64,000 nucleotides of DNA from Rhizodiscina lignyota (GCA_010015805.1 ML978123.1:434001-498000); one strand, 5' to 3'. Counted from the first letter of the stretch, positions 34,293-47,625 are shown. The notes: a model not told the origin generated them from the letters alone. Program-made: numbers and translations.

Positions 34293-35419
34293 TCAGTGTT
34301 GCTGGTGCTCTCCATCTTCACTACCCTCATCACTGCCGACATCGGTCCAGGAGCTTGGCGTACGTGTTCCACTTATGTGGCTGAACTCAGAAGCTTCGCT
34401 TAGGCCGGCATCACTCAGCAAGTCGATGGCACCAATGTCATCTGCGTTGCTGCCAACCATTGAAGCAGCTGTGGAGAAGCCGTCCTCGACTGGAGTGAGC
34501 GTTCCTGTGGGAGTTGGTGCGTCATGCTCGTCTGGGATGAAGGAATGATGTGAGACTGTTGACGGAGACGACAGAGCGGAATGGAAAGATGCAGACATGG
34601 AGGCCGGGATGGCGGAGTCGTTGACCATCGTCATTTCAAACACGGGCTGTGGCTCGACGTCGACGAGCCGCTCCTCCTCCTGCTGCTGCCAAGCGTGAGT
34701 TGAATCCTCGAGCGTCTGGGTGCTTTCTCGAGACTCCGGCTGTTCCTTTGGCTTGTCCGCATTCTCCATGATGTCCCTATCGAACAGCACCTCTTCATCC
34801 GCAAAAGGGTTCGCAAATGCAGAACCATCAGAGAGCCCTCGTGCACCAGCTCCGCGATGTCTTAGTCCAGTGTCATTTGCACTCGAAGGTTCCGCAGCTG
34901 TCGTATCCGCCCGCAGTGTCCCGTCGCTCCCAACTAACTGATCGAAAGTCTTGCTCCTATCACTTCTATTGTCTCCGTCTCTCCACCTCCTTGCTCTCGC
35001 CGCAGCATCATCTTCACTTTCGCGACCAATGGCCGCAAGCTCATCCAGGTCGACTGCAATGCCATCTTCCCTAGCCTTCCGAATCAACTCATTCCTATTC
35101 CGGCGCACTATCTCGTCTCTCCTCCTCCTTCTAGCAGCTCCTTCGTCACGCTGAGCACCGTGAGACCACTGGCGCGACTCGGGATTATTAGGAGACGGAG
35201 AGTCGATTTCGTCACCAAGGCTGTGGAGGGCGATTGCGATCTTGCGGCGTGAGCGGTCGACCCACGCCCTAACGACGGGGTCTTGGTAGAGTGCGAAACC
35301 GGCGGCGATGACAACGGAAGTGAATATTATAAGGCCTGGATGAGTTGTGTTAGTATAAAGTATGTTTCCTATCTCAGAATGGCTGCAGCCTGGGTACCTT
35401 TCGCTATAGGAGCTGGCAT
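34293..35419 (-). CDS. Single-pass membrane-anchored acidic protein, unknown function
   Basis: 354 residues on the minus strand from exons 35419-35398 and 35335-34293, with a 62-nt intron. The N-terminus MPAPIAKG joins across the intron to a hydrophobic segment (LIIFTSVVIAAGFALY, residues ~9-24). Then come a basic stretch (WVDRSRRKIAIALHSLGDEI) and an Arg-rich coiled region (AARRRRRDEIVRRNRNELIR). The remaining ~250 residues are acidic, Ser/Glu-rich and probably disordered, ending DVGSDEGSEDGEHQQH. The topology suggests an N-terminal signal anchor with a long cytosolic tail in the ER or an organelle outer membrane. The start has a GCCACCATG context. I do not recognise the family. Confidence 0.75.
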
Positions 35420-35861
35420 GGTGGCGGCAGCTCTCAAGGAGCCTCTACGGAACTGGCGGGGTGTCTAGAGGGGCTACTAGGTGTCGCAGCTTTCGTCGGA
35501 CAAGTTTGATGAAAGAGGGATGCAGGTATACGCCTCAGAGTCGGAGTAGGCAGAAGTTAGGTGTCCTGTGGGAAGGTCATATCCAAGGCTGGAGGAGTGG
35601 TCGTGTGAATTACGTCCACCAGTGGGGCCTTCGCTGCGCCACTTCCTGTGGCGTTCACCGAATACGTACCCCGCTTATCGAATAGTGCACCGTCGTCATT
35701 TTATATATAACCGCTTTTAGACTAGTCTAGAATCAAAGTTGAATGCCCGTAGCAGACAGATAAAGCTCGTGTCCATTGAAACATTATGTATGGTTGGAAT
35801 CTATGTACTATCCATTCCAAGAGCAAACCATGTGCAAAAAGGCAAGAATAAGAATGTCAGC
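35420..35861. other. Intergenic stretch
   Basis: Upstream region of the membrane-anchored gene and 3' end of the MTC6 gene, both on the minus strand. No gene seen. Confidence 0.5.
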
Positions 35862-37904
35862 TCACGACGGCACTCCTTCATAATCCCAACCGTCCTCGCC
35901 CCTTCTCCTCCTTCCTCTTCGACTATTTTGCCGATTTGCAGCGCACTTGACAAACAGTGTGAGCACAGCCAGAATGAACACGATTACCGCAGCGACAGTC
36001 GGCACCACGACGAACCTCGTGCGCTCCGCGTCGCTGTCGTTGACATAGGGACAGCTAGTATTTAAGCCAACCACCCAGCAGTTATCACGGTCCAGAGAAT
36101 TGAAATCCACCCATAGCGCCAAATCCGAGTCATGATCGGAGTTCGAAAAAGCATCGAATAGATACGCGTTTTCCAATCCGGTACGTGGGGCAGAGAATGC
36201 CTCGTTGTCGCCGCAGCCTGCTTGAGCACTGGAGCTATAGCTGCTCTTCTGTCCAGATATATGCCATTCGTATGGTTTCTTGTTCACACGGCAGGCCGAG
36301 TTATGACGCTTGTTGCAGTCCTCGACGCGCCAATGCCCTTGGAGCGATAGATCTAGTACGGCACAGCGGATGCGGTCACTGTTGTCGTCAGACGAGGAGA
36401 CATTACGGGGTTCTCCTGGTCCCCAAGACCAGATGGTGCTGCGAGGAATAGCGCCATATGCACTAAAGTCCGAATCCGCTGTCTTGCCGAGTAATGTTGT
36501 GTTGAGAAAGGGGGATGCACCGCAGGCGGTGAGATTCTTGATAGCTGGTAAAGTCGCGTTTGACGGACTCATCGAATCAAGGGTGATGGCCCGCTGCTGG
36601 ACTTCGGAAACAGCCCAAGAATTGTTCTTTGCAGATGTTATGCTGTCAGACCTGCCCTTAAAACACCCGCTCACGATACTACCGTTGGCACCATACGCCA
36701 CGTTGTGAGCTTCGAAAAGGTAATTGCGCGGGAAAATGATGTGCTCATCGCCGGAAAAGTTGTACTTTGTCATCTGTGGGTCGACGCTCCCAAATCCAAC
36801 CATTAGACGTTCGGCCTTCTGAAACTCGACATAGCTGTCGCTTGGCCATCCGTTTGGAGTTGTGCGAACATTTCCAGATCCAACGTCTGTTTGATAGTAC
36901 TCAGGATCTGGCTGCTTTCGGAAGTCTACGTGATACCACGTGTCATTCAAATTCGTCCTGTCTCTATTTAGATCTTGAGGGGTGTAGAGGAAAGACGACG
37001 CGTTGGTATTCATGATGTTGCTGAGGAGATTACTTGGGTCCGGCAAGGACGAATCATCTGGAGTATCCGCTGCACCGTCTGGGTCGTCCTGAGGAGCGGC
37101 AGCGTGCAAGTTCAACGTCAGGTATATCGTGAAAGCTTGTAGTGTGTTTGAACTTTTTCCGAGGTAGTCAGACATTATGCTGACCATGTACACCAAATCG
37201 AGAGACGACGAGCAGTTGAATGGTCCAAGCTCGAAGATCATATCTCCATTAGATGTGAATGACGGAATCGATGAGCTCGGAGAAGAAGACTGTGTGGCGT
37301 TTCGGCCTGTCGCACTGCTCGCCGGTGAACTGGAAGAGCTGGTCCTTGCAGAGGGTGAGGTAGATGATTCTAGACGAGATGTTGAGGTAGCCTGCCTTTG
37401 CAGCAAAGGGAACGTGGAAAATCCAATTTCCTGGGAAAAGCTTGGTGCACGAACGGTGAACTGAGCCGTTGAAACAGTTACAGAAGAGGATGACGAGAAT
37501 TCCGAAATGCTGGTCTGAGCAGCGGATGAAGGCTGGCTCTGGCTATACGGAGAGCTTGCGGGCGCTGGAATCTGAGCCGGACAAAAATTCCATGCTAGCC
37601 GTCCAGTGTCCCAGTAGACATCAGAGACGAATCGCCTGTAGCCGAGTGCAAGCAGGTTGGAGAAACACTTCGTTGCTGTATTCGTGACGTAGTTCCCACT
37701 TGAGAAGCAGGCGGCTGACAACGAGACGCCGGGTACGGTGGCAAAGTTGACCGGAATGGAGACACTCAGATCTCTTTGCGACTGCAGGTCCCCGAAGTCA
37801 GCTCAGGCCGTACACGTGAAGCGCGAAGGGTGTCGTACCAGTAATGCAGTTTTCCACGGGTCGCTGGGCACAGCGCCCGGATCCGGATCATACCTCCCAG
37901 ACAT
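35862..37904 (-). CDS. MTC6: Maintenance of telomere capping protein 6 (MTC6)-like
   Basis: 661 residues on the minus strand from exons 37904-37839 and 37781-35862. The junction gives PWKTALLSQRDLSVSIPVNF followed by TVPGVSLSAACFSSG and RRFVSDVYWDTGRLAWNFCP. This is the N-terminal pattern of MTC6, a fungal membrane protein with a phosphodiesterase-barrel-like lumenal domain. A Ser-rich spacer follows. Then FELGPFNCSSSLDLVYMV, and a C-type-lectin-like module (TIWSWGPGEPRN, then CAVLDLSLQGHWRVEDCNKR, NSACRVNKKPYEW). A C-terminal membrane helix (VVVPTVAAVIVFILAVLTLF) precedes a short basic tail. Many N-glycosylation sites fit a lumenal domain. The proposed exon 1 lacks a clear signal peptide, so a further upstream exon may exist. 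Yeast MTC6 was named from a genetic screen; its biochemical role is unclear. Confidence 0.85.
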
Positions 37905-38916
37905 CAAGATTCATGTTTGCATGTGGTCGAGAGCAGGTAACCTATAGACAATGAACCATGGGACTTGAATTAGAGCAAACGTATTTACATGTGGATGCCT
38001 TCGAAGTTTGCTGCGGGCCCGGTCGCGAAGTCTGGGGTGAGGTGAGCTCGAAGGCGCTAATCCCGTTGTGGCTTTGCCCCTGCCTCTGCTCGTCTTGGCA
38101 AGCCTGTGACAATCGAAACTCCCACATGTCAAAAGGCTCTTATTCGCTACCTGTGTCCACATCTATCCATCGAATATTAATTCGACTAACACACGTCTTC
38201 GTCTTCTTCTCACATGCTTTTCAAGTCAATTCGCTCGAAAGAGAAGCCTTAAAGTGTACCACTGGCGTGGTTGCGGAACATCGACCCAACTAACTCACGA
38301 GCCTCTAATAAGCTTTCTTCTTGTATGCTTGTTGAGCATCGGTTCGATCAACTCAGGGGGCTCTAACATGATTTCCCGCATGCTTGGCGAGAATACGTTC
38401 GTCGTAGTCGGGAGTAACCATCACAGCAGCCGTGAAGATCGCGTAGCGCCTATTCGCGACCGACCGTAAGCTCTTCAAGCACGAGCCTTCGGAGTCCAAA
38501 ATCTCTAGCGTACCTCGACGGTATACTCCGTATGTTCACCGTCTTCAAGTGAGCTCGGACTGTACTGGTAGATCCGCTGCCTCCCACGGTGTCTGCACTT
38601 CAAGTGAGACACAACCACGGAAGAGGACAGAGCCGTGGGAAGGAGGCCTTACACACCCAAGCTCGGGCACTATGAAATGAGCGAGATTGGGCTTGGTCTG
38701 GAGCACGTCTTTACGTCGGTGTGGCCGCACACTTTCTTCGGATTCTGCTCGCTCCGTTCGTGGAGATATAGCTTTTGATGTAATCTCTAAGGAGTGCGTC
38801 TAATTGCCATTGGAGCATAGCTCACACGAACTTGGGAATTCACATATATCATACACAGCTAGAGTTCCTTAAGATTGAACGGGCATTAAAAGTTTGATTC
38901 TTTCTGAAAACGATCA
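37905..38916. other. Intergenic stretch, no gene seen
   Basis: About 1 kb between the 5' end of MTC6 and the 3' end of the Myb gene. Only short frames are visible. Confidence 0.5.
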
Positions 38917-39945
38917 TTATGAAGTGCTCCAATTGGAAATCCCTTGGCGGACACCACCTGTGTCACCCCACCCCGAGTGACATTGCTGATGTCTCTGTTC
39001 TTGTCTTGCCTGCTCTTGCCTAGCCTGCTCGTCTCGCCTCGCCTGCTGCTCCCCCTGACTCGCAACCACCACAAACGTCGTGATTGAAGGGAGGGTGGTC
39101 TCCCTCCCCTCGTGCTCTCTGGTTTCATGCGTGAGTATCACCCTCTCAGGCGGAAGAACTGGCTTATCCGAGGGTGATATTGGTGGTGATGGGTACGGTG
39201 GTGAGATACTTGAAGCACTCGGTGGTGGGAGATACTGCGATGGCCGGGTATAGTGCGGTCCAGATGGAAGTGGAGAGTAGTAGTGATATGACTGCTGTGG
39301 CAGTTGATAAGGCTGCTGTGGCGCTTCCATTGGGGATTGTGGGAATTCTGGAGGTGATCTCTGTCGTACGTATGGCAGCGGAAGAGATGGGACTGAAGGC
39401 CGCGGTGACGGTTGCATTGTCTCTGCGGGTACGAATTCCAGGGGTGATTGCTGTTGTTGCATGAATGGGTTCGGTGGTTCCATTACTGCTGGCGCGGCTG
39501 GTGCGAATTCTGGTAGCGGTTGCTGCTGTTGCACGAATGGCTGCGCATAGTTTCCGGGTGATGGATATGCCATATATGGGACTGTCTTCCGTGGTCGTTT
39601 TTGGTTCTTTGATCTCCGGCCATAGTACCAGTTCTTGACCTGGTTGTCGGTGCGGTTTCCAAGCGTCCTGGCAATCTCTGCCCAGCGAGTTCCTTTTTCT
39701 AGGACCAACTCGGAGATACGGGCGCCTTCTTCGTCGGTAATTGGAGCGATGCAGATGCCCTCTCTTAGGGCTTGATGCCAACGTTCACGGCATTGCTTTG
39801 CGGAGCGTGTTCCCATTTGCTGAGCCACTTTGACCCAACTACTCTCATTGCGGAGGGTTCCTGAGGCTGCGACAATAGTTTTAAGCAGGTTGTCTTCTTG
39901 GGTGGACCAAGGTCCCTTCTTGGGTCTGTGGTCTTCAGACGCCAT
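38917..39945 (-). CDS. R2R3 Myb transcription factor, FlbD-like
   Basis: 342 residues in one exon on the minus strand. Residues ~8-115 hold two Myb repeats: KKGPWSTQEDNLLKTIV...WVKVAQQMGTRSAKQCRERW, then PITDEEGARISELVLEKG...WAEIARTLGNRTDNQVKNWY. The regularly spaced Trp residues and the DNA-contact helix of repeat 2 (NRTDNQVKNWYYGR) are intact. FlbD of Aspergillus, a conidiation regulator, has the same two-repeat N-terminal layout. The rest is Pro/Gln-rich with MQQQQ and FVQQQQ tracts, ending in RRDEQARQEQARQEQRHQQ, likely an activation and assembly region. The start is in GCCACCATGG. A TATA box lies about 140 nt upstream, beyond which come 7.6 kb without a gene. Confidence 0.9.
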   Translation of the reverse strand: MASEDHRPKKGPWSTQEDNLLKTIVAASGTLRNESSWVKVAQQMGTRSAKQCRERWHQALREGICIAPITDEEGARISELVLEKGTRWAEIARTLGNRTDNQVKNWYYGRRSKNQKRPRKTVPYMAYPSPGNYAQPFVQQQQPLPEFAPAAPAVMEPPNPFMQQQQSPLEFVPAETMQPSPRPSVPSLPLPYVRQRSPPEFPQSPMEAPQQPYQLPQQSYHYYSPLPSGPHYTRPSQYLPPPSASSISPPYPSPPISPSDKPVLPPERVILTHETREHEGRETTLPSITTFVVVASQGEQQARRDEQARQEQARQEQRHQQCHSGWGDTGGVRQGISNWSTS

Positions 39946-42900
39946 GGTGGTGCTGAAATTAACGGTTGATGAGATGAAGATGTTTGCAGTTCCTGAGTTG
40001 GTGCTTTGATACTCGAAAAAAACCAGAATTCCAGCCGTGAGAGCGAGAGGAAAGAAAAGCCAAAATATTCAACGTGGGAAGAATAAATTTATAGCTAAAC
40101 GGTGTGGGACGTTGATGAATGAGGGGCTAAAGGCGAGTCCGGGGCGAGTCGTTGATAATATTCGTGAGGAGTCGTTGACTTTGTAAACGGTTTGATGTAT
40201 ATGGTGGATCCGGGGGAGCGTTCAGTCCAAGTTCAGGCCCACAGAACCACACAACGGCACCGTTGCTGCTACGTAAGCGCGCCAACGAAAACGGTTGCAA
40301 TTGAGAGTTTGAGTTGAGCAGGAAAGTGCGGAGATGGAGGATGAGATGAATCAAGCTCGCAGTGTGTGGAGAAGTCGCAGTGAGGGAGAGGTACGGGTGA
40401 GAAGAAGAGGAGAGTGCGATGTGAGAGGAGGTTTGAGTTGGGACATGACTCTTGACCAAACGGAAGTATGGAATTGCAAGGCAGTGGATGTCAGCCATGG
40501 CGACGCCATACTGCGGTGCCAACGGGCAGGGCTTTGCATTGCCTCTCCGCCTTTGTGGTGCTGGTACGGAGGAGCGCGCGAGGGTGAGTGCACACTCAAA
40601 CGAGCCCAGATCGCTGGAACGCCGTCCCGCCGCGCCCATCCCTGCTCGCATCGTCGTGGTAAGCGTGCTGGAATGCTGCGAATCCGGTGTACTGCCCCGG
40701 CGTGCCCGCTCTATGCCCACCTTGGCCGGTACGCATGCACCCATTTACCCACCCAGAGATTCAGTGGGCCCGGTACCTGGCCCCTGCCCCGCAGGGAGAC
40801 CCCCGGCGGGTGAGTCTCCCACCTTCATTCCCGCGGCTTGCTAGTCTGTGCTGCTGGCCAGTCTGCTGTGCGCTCCCACTGGCAGACGCCCTTCCCTGCG
40901 CCGGATCTCCGTTGCAAACAAGCGCTGCCCTTGCCCTCATCATCCACATTTCTCGGCCCTTGTACAGCTGTGCTCACGGCGGCGCACCGTAGCCTGGTAC
41001 TCATTCGCGGATCTCGCTTGACCCTGTCCCTGTCCCATCGACCATCCTCATCACCCCTTTGGATCAGCGGCTCACAATACTTTTTGATCTCTGCTACTCT
41101 TCAGTTTGGCGTTTTGTGAAATCTGGCGCGCCTCGCCAATGGAAACGCCATGTTTCTTTATTTGTTCGTCCCGCGAGCGCCGCCGCGTCGGCGCGCGCTC
41201 CTGGCCGATATCGTGCTCGGAGTATAGCAATCAATTCTTCGATATATCTCCGACGCGGCGACTAATTGGACCGTTGGAGAAGTCCGCAATTCGATGCCAT
41301 CATACTGTACACATCTGGTACTCTCCCCGTGGCGATTGGCGCGCCTCGGAGGATTCCACCGGCGGCTCTGCATTACCGCTTACGGCGACCCAATACTCGA
41401 GTGAGCCGCTTCAGGGCCTTCAGCCAGCCAAGTTCTGCTGCGATTCATAACATATTTCTTTTCTGGATCGCACGAGTCTACATCAGTCGAGCTGCAAGAT
41501 TGGAGCCAGACGGCCCTCATTTTCACCTTCCGCCCGCGTACAAGATCGGACGCAGCACTGAACTGCAGGTCACAATCTTCGCGCGTTCCCGATCCTGCAC
41601 CGCGAGCTGCCTTGTATCTTGCCAAAAGCAATGAGCAGGGAGAAAGCATCTTCGTGGTCCACATTCGCTCTCCAGATGCTCCTTTCGGCTCTGTGCCGCG
41701 TGGAATAGCGTGTCATCACTGGTGGTGTTTCAACCCACATGCATGTCGTCAGGCCAGACCAGCCTGACCAACCCTCTCAAAAAGAACTCGCCTGGAGGAG
41801 AGTTCGAGATCCAATATCTATTTACATTGCGCAGTCATACTTGCTTCTGACTGATCTGGAGACGTCCGCTCTGTAATCTACTGGCGTCGCTGGAACGATC
41901 GACTGTGGTGGGCGGCCTGAGCTAGAGACGAGCTCTCCTGTCATCCAACGACGTAAACGTTGAGCCATTCCATTTTGCGGAAAACGGTCGACGATCAGAT
42001 TCTGCAAGCGCTCAACGGCTTGACACTGGACGTCGGGCCCGGGGCGACGGTGTCTTTGTGGATCTCGGCGGATGCCATTGCATTGTCTTTGTCGCGCTCT
42101 ATCCGTCCAATATTCGCTGAAATCGAATGTCTGCCAAGCACCCCAACCTGAGGTGTCTTCATGTTTTGCGATGTTGAAAGCGTCATTTGAGCGGTCTGCT
42201 TTTGTGCGCCTCGTCCCTTACAATCGCCAACCCACAATAGGCCCTTTTTTCTGCCAGACACTCGGGCCAGCATTGACCGTTGGTCCCGCGGCGGCTTGGG
42301 CTGCATCGCAACGATCACCGTCCCAGCATCGTGGAACCTAAATCTGGAGCCGTCCAATCACATGAGCCGGCAAAATCTCAAATTCGTACGTGCATCCACA
42401 TTACATACGGCACTGGAGACGCGGTTCAGCTTCGGATGGCGTAACGCAGGCTTGCCGTCGTCCGCGCTTCCGAAGGATTCTGGTCAACAGCCACAGCGCT
42501 CACGGAGCAGGATGTTTTGGGCGTTGCTCGGGCTGGAAACAGCTTAGTCTGCGGTCATCCTGTTCCCTGATTCGGAGGATCCTGCGGCACGCTCGTGAGG
42601 AGCAATGTACGCGGCCGCGCTCGCGTCAGCTGCAGTGGAGTTTCGTCCCCGCGATTTACGTGTGCATGGCCTTACCTAGATCTTGAATCACAAAACGGCT
42701 TTCTAATAATATGGAAACCATCGCAATTCGAGGCCTTTGAGAGACCATGAGCCTGTTTAATGGCAAAGATTACGCATTACCTCCTTTCACGATTTTAGAT
42801 GCCAGATCAAGCACAGGGAGAGATAGCAGGTCTCTTCTTGTTCATTATTGAACTTACTTTTCTCACACTGCGGCGACATCTTCACTCCTTTCATTGTGCA

Positions 42901-45900
42901 GCAAACTCAATACCGTAGTCACGTACCGATACTCCATAAGACCAGTTGAAACCCTCTTTTGAACTGGTCTTAATTTCCGGGTTAAGCGAGATCGAGAAAC
43001 TGCAGAATCTCGGAAGCCTCCCTGCCACGGCGACCCCGAGGAATGGTTCGCTGAACCTCACACCTGTTTGGAGAGGACGTCCCGTGCTGATCCGGCTTTC
43101 CTGGCTAGACCGGCACAACGGTGTGGCTGGTGACCAGGTCATGGACCACACCTTAACTGTGGGCGCCAGGTCAAGGAATCAGAGTCCCCACAATTTGCCC
43201 GCCTGTCAGTGGATGAGACGAGGCTTTTGCATGGTTGTATACCCCTGTTCATGCACATTCGCCAAAGATTTCTAAGACAGGTCAAGCGTTGACCCAGATT
43301 CCGCACGGCCGGTCCATTGGTCGAGGGACGGCTCGCTGGCTCCTCCCTGTCGACTCATGGCGTAAAGGGCGTGCGCTCGTTTCCCCTTGTAGGTACCCTT
43401 GGGGCCCTGAGGACGAGTACGTACCTCTGCCCGGAGTACATCACTTTTACAGAGAGCACCAGAGCAGGATCACGTACCGAATGCGCGCATTGCCGACACA
43501 CGGTTCGAGACGCAGATGTCAGATGTGATCTCACAAGCGAATGCTCTTCGAAATAAGCGACTTGAAAACGAATGCGAAATCAGCTGGTGTTGTCCTTTAT
43601 TGCAGCACCTGAGCTTCCGAACATGGCAGCAGACGAACTGCCGAGCCAGATGAGGCAAGCATCAACGTTAGATTTGACCCCTTCTGGTACCGCGGATCTC
43701 TATCAACTTCAGCTGTCTTGGCAACGGTCGCGACGCCACAAAAACCCACCGATTGGGAGGGAGAGAGAGGTTGCGACTGCATCCCGCCATTTCCTGTCAC
43801 AACATGAAAGGAGAACTACCTTCCGTCTCGAGATTCACAAGTAATAAGCGCTTAGTACTCCGCATCGGTCTACGTACCTCTTCTGCTATTCTGTACGACA
43901 TTTGCATTGAACGCTCTCTCCGGACGCCGACAAACTTCCCATGGTACATTCCAGCGACACAAGAAAGAAATGCTTGTGCCACTGCGAAATACCTCTTAAT
44001 TATAGATCCTGCGCGCTCCAACGTTCCGATGATTGCAATAAGCTTCACCGAGCGAGTGGAGTTATCGTTTGCCATGTCAAAAGTTACACAGCGGGCTTGC
44101 AGATTTAACCCAAGGATACGGTCCGCTTCGTTTGTCCCCTTGCTTCCTCGACACCGCAGTGTAACGACGCGAAAATGTCCAGTTGTTGGATTTCTTCACC
44201 TTGGAGATCTGAGATGCTTTCACCCTTATATTTTCATGTGGTGACTGGTCGCACGACAGAAACCCAAGAGCCAGAATGTCGTGATCCATGATGCTCTTCT
44301 CCCGCTAACACAAGGACCCTCCCCGCGATCGAGACAAGGCCCTGGGGACCCCCTGGTCGTTCACAACGGCTTGTTGTGCAATTGTATTACTGCATGTTTT
44401 TACTGTACACCCTCCCCCACGCGGCCTTCCACAGGTTCTCCGAATAATTTCGGAGGCGCACAAGGACTCGAGTTTCGCTGACCTAGAATTACCAGGCTGC
44501 ACACGACTGCCACGAGGCGCAGATCTTTTGAATTGTCTACGGAGTACATGATGTGTTCCATTGTTCACTAATCCCAATTCCCCACTGGACCATATTCCAC
44601 TGCTCCGGCCCGTATGAATGCTTTGGATAATGCAGGCACAGATGTATCCCGTCAATGGATTCCAGACTTCATGTTTATTGCTTCTGATACGCCAATTGAG
44701 CTATTCCTTCAGCTCCTACTTGACATTTGCCACAAGTTGGTGGAGCTCCCTCAATCCCACAAGATCCCTCTGATCCCATAGCCTAAATGTTCAACACCAA
44801 GGGAAGCACGGCCAGAGGTACAGCCGTTTTATTGCTTCTATTTCCGGCTCCTGGCTCTACATGTGTGTTACGACAATTCCATCCATATGAAGATCGATCC
44901 CCGCGCCAGCAAGCAGATGGCCATGATCTCCTTGATGAAACGACAGCGAGGCCGGGTCTCTCAAGGCATGCCTTGTTGAAAATGTGCCCTGCCGTGTGCA
45001 CACCACGGCGTCAGACACCCGATGCCAATCCCCTGCTGCTTTCAATCTGCAGGACGTGCCTTCAACGGCTTTCCGTGCGATGGGGATTTGGGGCAACGCC
45101 CGATATGCAGTGTCGCCTAGGCAATCCGGAATGGCGGGATCGTAGGCGCGGAGGAGAGCACAATGTCTACGCATGGCATCGCTAATTCTAGGTACATGAA
45201 AGAAGAAACTTCAAAGATAAAAGGAGATAGCTCGAATTCAGTCCGAAAGGTCACGCGCGCAACTGACGCTTGCTAGATTTTCGAGTGAAGTTGGTCTCAC
45301 TCTCGAGATTACATAACTTCCCAGCAGCTCCGATCCAACCACTCGCCTGCCTCTTCAAGCCCTCTTGAAATAGCTTCATTACCAAGACGTAGGAGGGACG
45401 GTTCACTGCAGCAGAGGCACATCAAGTCAGCAAGGGATTCTCTGGTTCCATCTCATCACGGAAACCACAAATGCACCCTCTCTCTGAAGAGAAGATCGAC
45501 CCGGAAGGAAGACCCACACTCCTACCAGCCTAATCGAGTCATATGTCCGTCTGTCGTGAACGCTGCATTACAGCTCTCTTGCAGTTAGAAGAAGGCGTTT
45601 TCGATTCGTTACAGGCAGTCTCCCTACCCTTTGCTTATTGTCCCCTCTCATTACACATTTGTTTGACGACGTTGACGTTGCTTCGCTTTCGCCTCGCGAT
45701 CTGATCGACACTGCTTCCCTGCTCAACGTGCCAATTCTCACCCTTCCCACCCGCCTTGCGGTCACATAATCCTGAATAGTCGCGTGGCCGAGCAGCCGTT
45801 GCAAAGTTGCAAGCAAGAAGGTACGTGGTTGTATGCAAGATGTGACGAGGATTTCGATCCCGTCTCGCCTGCCGCTGGGACCGGCAGTATCGGGCTCGTC

Positions 45901-47625
45901 GTCCGCGCAAGCCCTCGTTTGTTCGCGGGCGTCCTTCCAATCGCGGAGACGAAGGCGTTGCACCGAAGCGCTGGGAGCGCTGAGGCGCACGGTTGCGGAA
46001 TCTGTTTCGCTGCGAGAGCGAGGAGCATAAGTCAAAACGGTCGGAACGGGCTCCGCTCGGAACCTAAAGGGCTGAACGATAAGTACCAAAGTATCTTTCG
46101 ACGGTGCAAGACGCAACAGCCGTACCACCTGCTGTGATAGCCACCATTGTGAAAGGCAAAATGTGTGACGACCTCTACTGACTCGCTGTCGTAATCCTTC
46201 ATGTTCTCTCACCGTCTTTCAGAGGCCAGCCACCTTGCATTCCTTGAGCCTCCGTCCTTCTCACTCCTATCCCGGCCCTTGATCGTCTGTCTCGCGTCAA
46301 AAAAACGTGGAAGTCCCCGGCCGCGATCCCAAAACCTTGCCCTTCCTTAGCCATCTTACTTACATGAGCAGGCCACGGCCCTTAACTAATTGCAGGTAAC
46401 GTGACGACGGCCGCGACTTGCAGCCTTGCTGCCCGTGAGGGAAAAGTCTTGCTCGACCGCAAACACGAACAAGCAGAGAGAAGGATTCTCGCCACAATCC
46501 GCCTCACCTTTAGCCGACCCAGAAATTGCAAATACGCGCCACGAGCAACACCTCTTCAAGGTTGCGAATCCCATATGTCTTTCCACGGAAAGTGCTAGCA
46601 CAAGAGCGTTGTGAGGCGTTGCGTTGGGGATCGCCCCGAATCCCGAAACGTCATTGTGTCTTTTCTTTTTGCGTGTCCAGCCTCCAACGGCGCACTGTCG
46701 ATGGCGTTTGCGCTTTTCAGGCAATTGGCGTTGGTTATCACTGGAGATGCTTATTCCCGAATTTCCTCGGATTCCCTAGCTCAATTGATGTTGAACGTGC
46801 TCCAGTCTGCTGCATATCTCTGACATCTCTCTTAGTCAGTGCTACATTCCTTTTGCACATCGTGGGCAGTGACGTCCTCTGACTCTGCGGCATGGCGTAA
46901 AGAAGCAAGCAAAAGAGCTTGGACATACTTTCCTCTCTAGGACGATGCTAGATTATATTTGTTTCACAGGGTCTTTGCGGGCTGCTCTGCACGGATGTCG
47001 TGGCTGTAGGGCAGACGTGGGTCGGGATCCCAATTCAATTTACACATTCATGCTTTCTTCGCTTGCCGTGGCCAGACCTCCATGAACTTCTTTATCATCG
47101 CTTCCGCATTTGCACAAAGCGACCCACTCTTCCAGTTTCGAGTGGAGCCCTGAAGTGCTTAGGCTGGAGATCGCTAATGGACGGGAGCGGCAAACTCGGG
47201 AGACGACGAAGTGAATAGTGCCATCGATCAATTGGAACCACGAGACGGCTAGACGAGAGGACATCCAAATTAATTCGGGGGCGATTCCGTGCGACCCGGA
47301 GCTCTGTTCGTGAAGCAATTGATTACATGTACCATTGAGCAAGTCTGGGCCACTTTCTGGGTACAGGCGCTACCTCAGGATGGAAGTCCGCTCTTTCTAG
47401 TTACTGACGATGGAAGAAGCTTTGAGGTCTATGTCCGTTCCTTCTCAATTCAAATGGTACTTTGTATTTGCAGTTACAATTTCAATTAAAAGACTTCTCC
47501 TTCTTACAGACAATTAAGAACACAAATAACAAGCTCAATCATATCAGTCATTATCGGTCATGTATCTGTAGTCTCTGGACAAGGAGAATTGCAAGATATC
47601 TGCATCCTTCAATTCCCACAGAAAC
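39946..47625. other. Gene-free stretch of 7.7 kb
   Basis: Both strands hold only short frames (at most about 214 codons, Arg/Cys/Ser-rich, no family likeness). C/T-rich tracts on the plus strand near 40800-41100, 45600-45750 and 46200-46300 look like promoter or untranslated-leader sequence. No repeat, tRNA or transposon remnant was recognised by eye. It may hold regulatory DNA of the Myb gene, non-coding RNA, or badly decayed sequence. Confidence 0.5.
40087..40093 (-). promoter_or_regulatory. TATA box of the Myb gene
   Basis: TATAAAT on the minus strand, about 140 nt before the ATG at 39945. The leader between them is C/T-rich on the coding strand. Confidence 0.45.

Noticed and set aside
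40127-40744. 205-codon minus-strand frame upstream of the Myb gene
   Set aside because: Composition of promoter/leader DNA (His/Ser/Leu/Pro runs), overlapped by equally long frames on the other strand.
45568-46212. 214-codon minus-strand frame in the gene desert
   Set aside because: Arg/Ser/Thr-rich with no hydrophobic core pattern and no homologue recognised.
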